This document shows positions 30,081 to 38,140 of a DNA stretch of 51,280 nt, in pieces. Positions within the stretch are counted from its first letter, which is position 1; every line of letters begins with the position of its first letter. This DNA is from Acidithiobacillus sp. (GTDB taxonomy: Bacteria; Pseudomonadota; Gammaproteobacteria; Acidithiobacillales; Acidithiobacillaceae): contig NZ_DAHVHY010000008.1 in NCBI RefSeq assembly GCF_027322205.1, positions 1 to 51,280 of the forward strand. The letters run 5' to 3'. The notes beneath the pieces were generated by a model. The model did not search any database and was not told the origin of the DNA. It was given only the letters and a program-made list of their open reading frames with translations. The position numbers and the translations under genes are program-made.

Positions 30081-30569
30081 TTAAGCGGTTTTATGCGTTG
30101 TACGCATAGATGTTCGGTCGGTCATTCGGATCGGTGCGTTTAGCATCGACTCCTTGTGCAACTGCTTCGCCACCAGTTCCCCGAGGGTTATTCCTCCGAG
30201 AAACTCAACGATACGATCTCCTAACTCTTCCCACAGGTCATGAGTCAGACACTGCTGCCCGTCGCCCTTACAACACTGCTGCGGATCACCACCACAGTGG
30301 GTCGTGGTGATGGACTCATTGACGGCCTGAACGATCTGCGTCAAAGGAATTTCTGAGTCCGGCATGGCCAGCCGGTAACCGCCGCCCGGTCCGCGTACGC
30401 TTTCCACCAGTCCATAACGCCGCAATCGTCCAAAGAGCTGCTCTAAATAAGCTACAGAAATCTGCTGACGCTGCGAAATGTCGGCTACCGTTACCACGCC
30501 ACCGCGCTGATTGAGCGCCAGATCCAGCATGGCGGTCACCGCGTAGCGTCCTTTCGTCGTCAGTTTCAT
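30081..30569 (-). CDS. iscR: Rrf2-family Fe-S regulator IscR
   Basis: 162 residues. The winged helix starts [19 protein letters not shown] and includes [17 protein letters not shown] and [11 protein letters not shown]. The [2Fe-2S] ligands are in [24 protein letters not shown], matching the three-Cys plus His set of IscR. With cluster bound it represses the isc promoter. It is the first gene of isc, 46 bases after cysE, with a candidate binding site just upstream. Confidence 0.95.
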   Translation of the reverse strand: MKLTTKGRYAVTAMLDLALNQRGGVVTVADISQRQQISVAYLEQLFGRLRRYGLVESVRGPGGGYRLAMPDSEIPLTQIVQAVNESITTTHCGGDPQQCCKGDGQQCLTHDLWEELGDRIVEFLGGITLGELVAKQLHKESMLNAPIRMTDRTSMRTTHKTA

Positions 30570-30599
30570 GTCCGGTGCTCCTCTGTGCCACATCCTACT

Positions 30600-30623
30600 A
30601 TCTATACTAAATTAGTCAAGTAT
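30600..30623 (-). promoter_or_regulatory. type-1 IscR-like operator and -35 region upstream of iscR
   Basis: Minus strand ATACTTGACTAATTTAGTAT (from 30623) matches the left half and centre of the type-1 IscR consensus ATASYYGACTRWWWYAGTCRRSTAT; the right half diverges slightly. The same bases contain TTGACT as a -35 with a TAGGAT-like -10 16 bases on. The TGA inside TTGACT is also the stop codon of cysE. It predicts IscR autorepression. Confidence 0.6.
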
Positions 30624-31365
30624 TACCCGGACGAGTTCCATCGCTTTCTGGTGCATCATCATCCAGCACACAGACGATCTCCTCCACGGGCATCATGGTC
30701 TCTAGCGGCTGCAGGCGCTGCAAACCATCCCGCAGTTGTGCGATCTCCGCATCCTGGCGATGCATGTGTTCCAGCATGCACTCCACCGCGCGCGCCACGG
30801 GATCCGGCATCTGCCCGGTCAAGCCATAGGCCTCGAAGTTGTCCGTATGCTCACCCTTATTGACGACCCGCCCAGGGATACCCACCACTGTGGCCCCCTC
30901 CGGCACCGATTTGACCACCACGGCGTTGGAGCCAATCCGTGCATTATTGCCGATGGTGATGGGTCCCAGCACCTTGGCACCAGCGCCGACAATGACGCCA
31001 TGACCCAAAGTCGGATGGCGCTTGCCCGGTTGCCAGGAGGTGCCACCCAAAGTGACACCATGATAGAGCGTACAATTGTCACCAATCTCCGCCGTCTCGC
31101 CAATCACTACGCCCATACCATGATCAATGAAGAAGCGTTCGCCGATCTGCGCGCCTGGGTGGATCTCGATGCCCGTCCAGAAACGGGAAAGGGCCGCCAG
31201 ACTGCGCGCCGACAACCGCCAGTGGTGACGCCAGAGGGCATGGGCAATCCGATGCAGGAACAGGGCGTGAACACCGGGATAGGTGAGCAGAACCTCCAGG
31301 CGGGTACGCGCCGCAGGATCGCGCGCAAAGACCGCGTCGAGGTCACTCCGCCAGCGTCCGCCCAT
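30616..31365 (-). CDS. cysE: serine O-acetyltransferase CysE
   Basis: 249 residues. An N-terminal helical region ([17 protein letters not shown]) precedes the hexapeptide beta-helix with [32 protein letters not shown] and GKRHPTLG; the catalytic Asp-His pair is in FIDHG. It makes O-acetylserine for cysteine, the sulfur donor used by IscS next door. GGGAGGGAGACT precedes the ATG. cysE upstream of iscR is a recurrent arrangement. Confidence 0.93.
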   Translation of the reverse strand: MGGRWRSDLDAVFARDPAARTRLEVLLTYPGVHALFLHRIAHALWRHHWRLSARSLAALSRFWTGIEIHPGAQIGERFFIDHGMGVVIGETAEIGDNCTLYHGVTLGGTSWQPGKRHPTLGHGVIVGAGAKVLGPITIGNNARIGSNAVVVKSVPEGATVVGIPGRVVNKGEHTDNFEAYGLTGQMPDPVARAVECMLEHMHRQDAEIAQLRDGLQRLQPLETMMPVEEIVCVLDDDAPESDGTRPGNT

Positions 31366-31415
31366 AGTCTCCCTCCCTTATTGCTGCCTTGACCACTGCC
31401 CCGCCCCGCCCCGCA

Positions 31416-32180
31416 TTAAAGACTATCCTGATCCTTTTTGTCCACTTTAGTAGCCCAGCGTGTCATTTCCGTGAGCATGCCACGCAGAATGTTCACTTCA
31501 TTCTGACTGGGCGCGGCGCGATCAAAAAGGCGGCGCAGGCGGCGCATCAGGCGAGTTTCGCGCACGGGTTGGAAAAAACCCGTACAGCGCAGCACCTGCT
31601 GCAAGTGGCCGTAAAATCCCTCCATCTCCTCTGCGGGGGCGGGCTTTTCACGCACCACCGGGGCGGTCTGCGGGGGGCGCAAGACCAGCGCCGCCAGATG
31701 GAGCTCATAAGCCAGGACCTGCACCGCCTGCCCCAGATTCAGGGAGTGATATTCTTCCGCCGTCGGGATATGCACCAGCACTTGACAACGATCCAGCTCG
31801 GCATTAGTCAGACCCGTCCGCTCCCGACCGAAGAGCAAGGCACAGTCCCCGTTGCCCAGATCAGCCAAAATTTCCCCCGCCGCCTCCCGCGCGGTGCTGA
31901 CTGGCCAATGGATACGGCGATCGCGGGCGCTGGTGCCATAAACCTTGTGGCAACCCTGCAAAGCCGTATCCAGATCAGCGCAGACTTGCGCAGACGCCAG
32001 AATATCTTCCGCTCCGGAAGCGAGGGCCGTAGCCTCCGGGTCGGGGAAAAAGCGCGGTTTGACGAGCACCAGTTGACGTAGCCCCATCACTTTCATGGCC
32101 CGCGCCGCCGCACCGATATTGCCGGGATGACTGGGTTCGACGAGAACAACACGTAAACCCTGCAAAGACCTCCTGATCAT
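31416..32180 (-). CDS. trmJ: tRNA (cytidine/uridine-2'-O-)-methyltransferase TrmJ
   Basis: 254 residues of the SPOUT family. It begins LRVVLVEPSHPGNIGAAARAMKVMGL, with ALLFGRERTGLTNAEL and IPTAEEYHSLNLGQAVQVLAYE forming the trefoil-knot cofactor site. It methylates position 32 of tRNA. The start at 32180 has GAGGG eight bases upstream and gives family length; an ATG at 32213 lies too close to its only Shine-Dalgarno. It precedes cysE and iscR on the same strand, as in other gammaproteobacteria. Confidence 0.92.
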   Translation of the reverse strand: MIRRSLQGLRVVLVEPSHPGNIGAAARAMKVMGLRQLVLVKPRFFPDPEATALASGAEDILASAQVCADLDTALQGCHKVYGTSARDRRIHWPVSTAREAAGEILADLGNGDCALLFGRERTGLTNAELDRCQVLVHIPTAEEYHSLNLGQAVQVLAYELHLAALVLRPPQTAPVVREKPAPAEEMEGFYGHLQQVLRCTGFFQPVRETRLMRRLRRLFDRAAPSQNEVNILRGMLTEMTRWATKVDKKDQDSL

Positions 32181-32261
32181 GTCCGTAGCCCTCGTCCGTG
32201 CGGCCACGGCCATTCTCCTTTATACTGGTCCAATTCCGACTCATCCTCGCACAAGGTTCCC

Positions 32262-33059
32262 ATGCAGCATCCTATTCTCGTTACCGCCATTCGTGCGGCC
32301 CGCAAAGCTGGCGATATCATCAACCGCAGCTTCGACCGGGTCAATGAAATCAGCGTCACCGCCAAGGCGCACAATGACTTTGTCACGGATGTCGATCAGC
32401 GCGCCGAGGCCGCCATCGTCGAAATCGTGCGCCGCGCCTATCCCGATCATGGAATTCTCGCCGAAGAAGGCAGCCGCATCTCCGATAAAGACTTCGAGTG
32501 GATCATCGATCCCCTGGACGGCACCACCAACTTCATCCACGGCATGCCGCAGCTCTGCGTCTCCATTGGCGTCCGTCATTTCGATCGCCTGGAGCACGCC
32601 GTCGTTTATAACCCGGTGCATGACGAACTCTTTACCGCCAGCCGCGGCGGCGGCGCCCACCTCAACGACCGCCGCCTGCGCGTTGCCCAGCGTAAAGATT
32701 TGGACGGGACCCTGCTCGGCACCGGTTTCCCCTTCCGCGACTTTTCCTACCTGGACACCTATCTCGCCACTTTCAGGGCCTTCATGCTGAAGACAGCGGG
32801 CATTCGCCGACCCGGCTCGGCGGCGCTGGACCTCGCCTATGTTGCGGCCGGACGTTATGACGGCTTCTGGGAATTCAACCTCAAGCCCTGGGACATCGCG
32901 GCCGGTGCCCTGTTAGTGCAGGAGGCGGGCGGCGTCGCCACCGACTTCAAGGGCGATCAGGGTTATCTCCAGAATGGCAATATCGTCGCCGGTAATTTAC
33001 GGATTCACGCCCAGATGCTGCATATCATCAGTCAGGAGATTAACCAGCCGGCTTCTTGA
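32262..33059 (+). CDS. suhB: inositol-1-monophosphatase family protein SuhB
   Basis: 265 residues. Metal-binding motifs are ILAEEGS, WIIDPLDGTTNFIHGMP (the DPxDGTxN box) and the C-terminal LKPWDIAAGALLVQEAGG. It hydrolyses inositol monophosphate; in E. coli SuhB also joins the rRNA antitermination complex. It is divergent from trmJ, again a conserved arrangement. The ATG follows an AAGG stretch. Confidence 0.94.
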   Translation: MQHPILVTAIRAARKAGDIINRSFDRVNEISVTAKAHNDFVTDVDQRAEAAIVEIVRRAYPDHGILAEEGSRISDKDFEWIIDPLDGTTNFIHGMPQLCVSIGVRHFDRLEHAVVYNPVHDELFTASRGGGAHLNDRRLRVAQRKDLDGTLLGTGFPFRDFSYLDTYLATFRAFMLKTAGIRRPGSAALDLAYVAAGRYDGFWEFNLKPWDIAAGALLVQEAGGVATDFKGDQGYLQNGNIVAGNLRIHAQMLHIISQEINQPAS

Positions 33060-33068
33060 TCCTAGATC

Positions 33069-33086
33069 ACTCGTCATCAGACGAGT
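33069..33086. terminator. hairpin between convergent suhB and the GGDEF/EAL gene
   Basis: ACTCGTC-ATCA-GACGAGT is a perfect seven-pair stem with a four-base loop, ten bases after the suhB stop and 26 before the converging stop. There is no clear T tract on either side, so it is at best a weak or Rho-assisted terminator. Confidence 0.4.
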
Positions 33087-33111
33087 AAGGTCCTGCTCGT
33101 ACAGATCAGTA

Positions 33112-36100
33112 TCAGGGTGTTCGTGCTGTCTTGCCATAGCCCTGGTCATGCCCAAGGGACCCCCGGATGCACTCCAGAAACAACGCCGAGGCCCTATTGA
33201 TCATAGTCAGGTTGGGTTTTTTCGAGACCCCATCGATAGGAATGGCAGCCATCGCCTCCTGGTAGCGAAGATAGGCTTGGGCTATGGGGGTCGTGCCCAA
33301 ACCCAGGCGGGAGACATGGCTGGTTACCGGGCTGATGGCGGCAATCTCTGAAAGTATGGATTCGGAAACTCCGGGGACCTGCATCAGAAGCAGATTCACG
33401 GTATCGCTGAAACGCAAATGACAGGCGTAGAGTCCGAGCGGCGATTGCGGTCCATGATAGGGCGTCGGGGTGTACGCCTGGAGCCAGGACAGCATTTCCG
33501 TAGCGGGCATGGGCCGCGCGATGGCGTATCCCTGCGCCTGTGGTACGCCGAGGGCACTCAGGGCATCCAGAATTTCCGGCGTCTCCGCGCCCTCCGCCAC
33601 GAAATCCACTCCCAAGCCCTGAGCGAGACCCAAGACGCTATGCACGAAATGCAGATTGTCCGGCCGTTGCGCCAATTCCCGCACGAAGCTCTGGTCGAGC
33701 TTGACCATGTCGATCGGTAGTTCCTTGAGCCGCAGCAAAGAGGAGTAAGCACTGCCAACGTCGTCAAGGGCGAGACGCACGCCGGTAGCCTTGATTTCCA
33801 ATAGCTTTTGCCGGGCACCGGTGATAGATAAAAAGTCCCCGTATTCCAGTATCTCCAGCGTGATACGGGCAGGATCGATCCCGCTCGGCCCGACGGTTTC
33901 CGCCAGACAATGCAAACAGGCGTCATGGGTGAGGAGTTCCGGTTCCGCATTGACGGACACCGCGAGAGGAAACCCCTCTTTTTCCCAGGCGGCCACATCC
34001 TGCAGCGCTTGGGCGAGAACAGCCTGGGTAAGTGCGCGACGCTCGTCTATAGAAAGGAAAGTCAGGAAATGGGCGGGGGCAAGGATTTCACCAACGCCGT
34101 CCATCAGGCGCGCCAACGCCTCCACGCCCACTACTTGGCCACTTTCGAGATCAATGATGGGTTGGTAATGAACGCGCAAGCCTCCCGCGGCAAACAGGGT
34201 GCTCATACTTTGCCGAAGGACAGTCACGTCCACGTCCGTATCGGCGTGATAATACGCCCAGAATCGCTGCCGATGCCTCTTCGCTTCCTTGATGGTGTAG
34301 AGGGCATGGTCCGCATGGCGCAGCAGCAAGTCGGGATCGCAGTCGTCGAAGGGATAGAAGGTCAGCCCCAGGCTGCCGCGCACGGTCACGCTATCCCCGC
34401 CAGGAAGAACAAAAGGCGTCTCGATGGCCCATTGGACCCGGGCGAGGACCAGCTCCAGGTCGTCCACGCTTCTCAGGTCTTCAAAAACGAGGACGAACTC
34501 GTCACCGCCGAGGCGTACCGCGAAATCGGTCTGCCGCAGGGCCTTCTGGAGACGGTCGGCGAGCGTGGTCAGCAGAATGTCGCCGGCGGCATGGCCGTAT
34601 TGGTCATTGATGGGTTTGAAGTCATCGAGATCCAGCATGCCGACGGCCAGTATTCGCTCATGGCGGAGCGTACGGGCCATGGCATCCGCCATGCGCGGGG
34701 ACAGGGCGGCACGGTTGGGCAATCCGGTCAGGAGATCATGGTAGGCGAGCCAAGCCTGTCGGCTATGCTCGGCATCGAGGTGCGCCCGGAGATCGAGTTC
34801 GTCGAGGCCATGGCTGAGGAGCCGGGCAATTCGCGCCAGTAGCGCCAGAATTGCTTCATCGAAAACCCCGGGGCGATCGGCAATGATCACGAGGACACCC
34901 CAGATCACCCCCTGGCGATAGATCGGAATGGCAGCGGAAGCCCGCCAGTGGTGCCGTAAAAACTGATCGTGCAACAATGCCAGAGAGGGATCCGCCAGAT
35001 AATCGTTGCTATAGTGCAGACGCCCGCTACGCCAGGCACGGGCGGCAAGGCTCTGACCCTCCGGTGTATCCGCCACGGTCAGATGGATGGAGTCGATAGT
35101 CTGGGCACCGCGTCCTGCCGTAACGAGATACTTCATGACCCCTTCTTCGTTGGGATGGCCAACCCAGGCAGCGGTGAAGAGATGGCTGATGGCAAGACGT
35201 CGGCAGGTTTCCCTGAGAAGGTCCCGCTGGTTATGCGCGCGCAGCAGGATATCCCCCTCCGCCATGAGGGCGTGATACAGAGCGTTGAGCCGTTCGAGGG
35301 CTTCCCGATGGCCAATTTCTTCCGCGATAAGATGCAGCCGCTCCATCGCGAGCCCCAAGACCGCAGCGAGATGCGCAAGAATCATCTGCTGATCGGGGTG
35401 CCCAAAAAAGCCCCGCTCCCGGCTCAACAGCGCGAGAACGCTCCGACTCCGTCCGCCGGAGTCAACCAGGGGGATGGCGGCATTGGAATTCCAGCCAAAG
35501 GGCCGGGCCGGTTCCCGCCAGGGCCGCATGGAAGCGTCGTCGACCCAGTCCGGAGTGACCTGCACCTTCTCTGTTCGCCATGCGCGCCCGGCAGGACCCT
35601 GGCCTTGGGGCGTGTCATCGACGGTGATCGTAACGGTCGCGACATACTCGGCCATACCTGCTCCGGCAGTCGCCGTAATGACCATCTTGCCAGTGCTGTC
35701 CGGACACCCGAACCAAGCGCCGTCTACACCACCTTCCCGAATGAGGAAGTCCATGATCTGCGGGATCATCGTTGCTTCGGAGTCCGCGCCGACCATCAGA
35801 TAATCCAGGTGCAGGAGTAGATTCCGGACACTACTGGAGCCCTCGGCATAGCCCTCAAGCTGCCAGGCCAGATCCTGCAGCAGGCGTCCCACCAACAAAG
35901 CGCGCAGGGGATGGCGATCCCTTGCGGCAATTTCGGGCCGATCTACCTGCTCCAGAAGATGGCGCCAATACAAGGTGTAGCTGTCAGCCACCCAGGATGG
36001 CAACACACCGTGACGATAATGGGTCCGGCCTGCCAGATGGGCGTTCTCGCGCCAGGATGTCTCCATCTCCGGATCCAGAAGCAGACGCAGATGGCGCGCT

Positions 36101-36273
36101 TGCGCCGCGCGCAAGTGTTGATAACGTTCCGGGGAAAGCCGGTTCAACACCTGCGCACGCTCGGGAATAGCCTCCAGCGTCCTATAAAAGGCCACAATGA
36201 AGGCTTCGACACCTGTCGCCAGGAACTGGTAATAACTGGCAAGAGGGTCGGTGGAAAGGGCTTGTTGATTCAT
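33112..36273 (-). CDS. globin-coupled sensor with two GAF domains, GGDEF and EAL
   Basis: 1053 residues, no membrane segment. Residues 1-145 look like a sensor globin (FYRTLEAIPERAQVLNRLSP, then AGRTHYRHGVLPSW with a probable proximal haem His near 85). Two GAF domains occupy about 160-310 and 330-490. The GGDEF domain (about 500-680) keeps RLGGDEFVL and an RxxD inhibitory site five residues before it. The EAL domain (about 695-940) keeps VEALAR, VSVNAEPE, ALDDVGSAYSSL, VKLDQSF and AEGAE, so both cyclic-di-GMP synthesis and breakdown are possible. A 110-residue C-terminal tail is unassigned. ATG at 36273 with GGGGGAC upstream is preferred to a TTG at 36285. Gas or redox sensing is inferred. 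Confidence 0.85.
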   Translation of the reverse strand: MNQQALSTDPLASYYQFLATGVEAFIVAFYRTLEAIPERAQVLNRLSPERYQHLRAAQARHLRLLLDPEMETSWRENAHLAGRTHYRHGVLPSWVADSYTLYWRHLLEQVDRPEIAARDRHPLRALLVGRLLQDLAWQLEGYAEGSSSVRNLLLHLDYLMVGADSEATMIPQIMDFLIREGGVDGAWFGCPDSTGKMVITATAGAGMAEYVATVTITVDDTPQGQGPAGRAWRTEKVQVTPDWVDDASMRPWREPARPFGWNSNAAIPLVDSGGRSRSVLALLSRERGFFGHPDQQMILAHLAAVLGLAMERLHLIAEEIGHREALERLNALYHALMAEGDILLRAHNQRDLLRETCRRLAISHLFTAAWVGHPNEEGVMKYLVTAGRGAQTIDSIHLTVADTPEGQSLAARAWRSGRLHYSNDYLADPSLALLHDQFLRHHWRASAAIPIYRQGVIWGVLVIIADRPGVFDEAILALLARIARLLSHGLDELDLRAHLDAEHSRQAWLAYHDLLTGLPNRAALSPRMADAMARTLRHERILAVGMLDLDDFKPINDQYGHAAGDILLTTLADRLQKALRQTDFAVRLGGDEFVLVFEDLRSVDDLELVLARVQWAIETPFVLPGGDSVTVRGSLGLTFYPFDDCDPDLLLRHADHALYTIKEAKRHRQRFWAYYHADTDVDVTVLRQSMSTLFAAGGLRVHYQPIIDLESGQVVGVEALARLMDGVGEILAPAHFLTFLSIDERRALTQAVLAQALQDVAAWEKEGFPLAVSVNAEPELLTHDACLHCLAETVGPSGIDPARITLEILEYGDFLSITGARQKLLEIKATGVRLALDDVGSAYSSLLRLKELPIDMVKLDQSFVRELAQRPDNLHFVHSVLGLAQGLGVDFVAEGAETPEILDALSALGVPQAQGYAIARPMPATEMLSWLQAYTPTPYHGPQSPLGLYACHLRFSDTVNLLLMQVPGVSESILSEIAAISPVTSHVSRLGLGTTPIAQAYLRYQEAMAAIPIDGVSKKPNLTMINRASALFLECIRGSLGHDQGYGKTARTP

Positions 36274-36307
36274 GAAGTCCCCCAATGAGGCGAAGTCCTA
36301 CAATAAT

Positions 36308-36991
36308 TTAGAGCGCGGCGGCGCGCGCGGGGATGAGCCACCCTGCCAGCGCGGTGGGGTCTGCAAAACAAGCCGCAGCACCGCTGGCACCCAGGCGTTC
36401 CGCGCTGTGTACGCCGCAAAGCACACCCACCGGCAAGACCCCGGCGGCCACGGCCATTTCCATGTCATGCACGGTGTCGCCCACCATGATGGCGGCGGCG
36501 GATGGCAAGTTGTAGTGCTGCAGCAGTTCGCGGAGCATCAGGGGATCGGGTTTGGAGCGGCTTTCATCGGCACAACGACTGGCGCTGATGCAGGCGGCGA
36601 GACGGGGGTGCTCGTCCAGCACCCGATCCAGGCCGCGGCGGGCCTTGCCGGTGGCCACGGCGATTTCATAGCCGACATCGGCAAGTTGCACCAGCGTGTC
36701 TTCCACCCCCGGAAAGAGGGGCATTTCGCGGACCGGCGTGCCGAAAAAGCACTCCCGGTAACCCCTCAGAATCCGTTCCCGGGTAGGCTTATCGGCATCG
36801 GGGGCGAGGGCCGCCAGGGCGTCTTCCAGCCCCAATCCGATGATTTCCTGGTACTGCAGTTCACCACGATCCGCCAGTCCTGCATAGGCAAAAGCATGGG
36901 CCAGACAACCGCAGATGGTAGAGATGCTATCCATGAGGGTGCCGTCCCAATCGAAAATGATCAGTCGGCAATCATCAGGGGGCAGAATCAT
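36308..36991 (-). CDS. gph: HAD-family phosphatase, phosphoglycolate phosphatase-like
   Basis: 227 residues. HAD motifs are IIFDWDGTLMDS (motif I nucleophile Asp), VATGKAR (motif II), KPDP (motif III) and MVGDTVHDMEMAVAAG (motif IV). The helical cap has the IGLGLEDAL segment of Gph-like enzymes. It may remove 2-phosphoglycolate, relevant to a CO2-fixing organism, though the family acts on many small phosphates. It overlaps rluC by four bases, and this rluC-gph pair is common. Confidence 0.85.
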   Translation of the reverse strand: MILPPDDCRLIIFDWDGTLMDSISTICGCLAHAFAYAGLADRGELQYQEIIGLGLEDALAALAPDADKPTRERILRGYRECFFGTPVREMPLFPGVEDTLVQLADVGYEIAVATGKARRGLDRVLDEHPRLAACISASRCADESRSKPDPLMLRELLQHYNLPSAAAIMVGDTVHDMEMAVAAGVLPVGVLCGVHSAERLGASGAAACFADPTALAGWLIPARAAAL

Positions 36992-37941
36992 CTGGCAGAT
37001 TCCTTACGCAATTGGCTCAGAATGGCTTGCAGATCAGCCGGCAGCGGGGCCTCGATGTGCATGGGCCGACCGTCCTGCGGGTGGCTGAAAGCGATCAGTG
37101 CGGCGTGCAGAAAAAGTCGCCGCAGGCCCAGGGACCGCAGACGCTGGTTGAAGGCCGCATCGCCGTATTTCTCGTCGCCCGCCACTGAATGCCCGACGGC
37201 TTGCAGGTGGACGCGAATCTGGTGCGTGCGCCCGGTATCCAGATCCGCCTGCAGCAACACCGCACCCGGGAAATGCTCCAGTGGCAGAAAACGCGTATGT
37301 GCGGCCTTACCCCCCACAGGGTCTATCCGCACCATGCGCTCGCCGGACTGTAGGGTGTTCTTGCGCAGGGCCAGCCGCACGGAACGCGCCTTCCCCTGCC
37401 AGTCACCGGCCGCCAGCGTCAGGTAACGCTTCTCCATGAGGCCTTCCCGCAAGGCTTCGTGGAGGGCGCGCAGCGCCGAACGTTTTTTACTCAGTATCAG
37501 ACAACCGGAGGTGTCGCGGTCCAGGCGATGCACCAGTTCCAGTTCACGGGCATCGGGCCGCAACTGGCGCAACGCCTCGATGACGCCCCAACTCAGGCCC
37601 GATCCCCCGTGCACGGCCAGCCCGCTGGGCTTGTCCAGCACCAGCAGATGGGCATCTTCGTACCGGACAGCGGCTTCCAACTGACCCTGCAGGTAGGTGG
37701 GCAGTACGGCAGGATCGCTGGGCTCCGCCATCCGCACCGGCGGCAAACGCAGTACGTCGCCCTCAGCCAGATGGTAGTGCGGTCGCACCCGTCCCTTATT
37801 CACCCGCACTTCACCACTGCGCAGGATTTTGTAGATGTGGGAGCGCGGCACGCCTTTCATCACCCGCAGGAGGAAGTTATCCAGCCTTTGCCCCGCTTCC
37901 GCATCGCTTACCAGCCATTGCCGCACCCCGTTTTCTGCCAT
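36988..37941 (-). CDS. rluC: 23S rRNA pseudouridine synthase RluC
   Basis: 317 residues. An N-terminal S4 domain (RLDNFLLRVMKGVPRSHIYKIL) precedes the catalytic domain with VLDKPSGLAVHGGSG and HRLDRDTSGCLILSK, which holds the catalytic Asp, and RTHQIRVHLQAVGH. RluC makes pseudouridines in 23S rRNA domain V. It is divergent from rne, as in E. coli, which supports RluC over other RluA-family members. Confidence 0.92.
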   Translation of the reverse strand: MAENGVRQWLVSDAEAGQRLDNFLLRVMKGVPRSHIYKILRSGEVRVNKGRVRPHYHLAEGDVLRLPPVRMAEPSDPAVLPTYLQGQLEAAVRYEDAHLLVLDKPSGLAVHGGSGLSWGVIEALRQLRPDARELELVHRLDRDTSGCLILSKKRSALRALHEALREGLMEKRYLTLAAGDWQGKARSVRLALRKNTLQSGERMVRIDPVGGKAAHTRFLPLEHFPGAVLLQADLDTGRTHQIRVHLQAVGHSVAGDEKYGDAAFNQRLRSLGLRRLFLHAALIAFSHPQDGRPMHIEAPLPADLQAILSQLRKESAR

Positions 37942-37967
37942 GTTTACCCTGCCGCTGCGCTTTTCAT

Positions 37968-37996
37968 TTGCGATTCTATTCTTTTATGGCTTATAT
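37968..37996 (+). promoter_or_regulatory. candidate sigma-70 promoter for rne
   Basis: TTGCGA (37968-37973), exactly 17 bases, then TTATAT (37991-37996). It lies in the rluC/rne divergent region and would give an rne leader of about 135 bases. RNase E genes usually have long leaders through which the enzyme controls its own mRNA; whether this leader does so is inferred. Confidence 0.5.
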
Positions 37997-38140
37997 TTCG
38001 ACTTGGGATGCTGCGCTTCTCGGAGCGCGACCCCAATTTTAGCACCGCCGGGCAACCCCCGCCGGTCCCAATTACAAACGCTGCGCTCCCTGACGGACCC
38101 TTCCGGGCTTGCGGGTTGAGCGCCGGAGAAAGAAGAACTT

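Noticed and set aside
33910-34842. 310-codon plus-strand frame opposite the GGDEF/EAL gene
   Set aside because: It is antisense to conserved catalytic domains and has no recognisable fold of its own.
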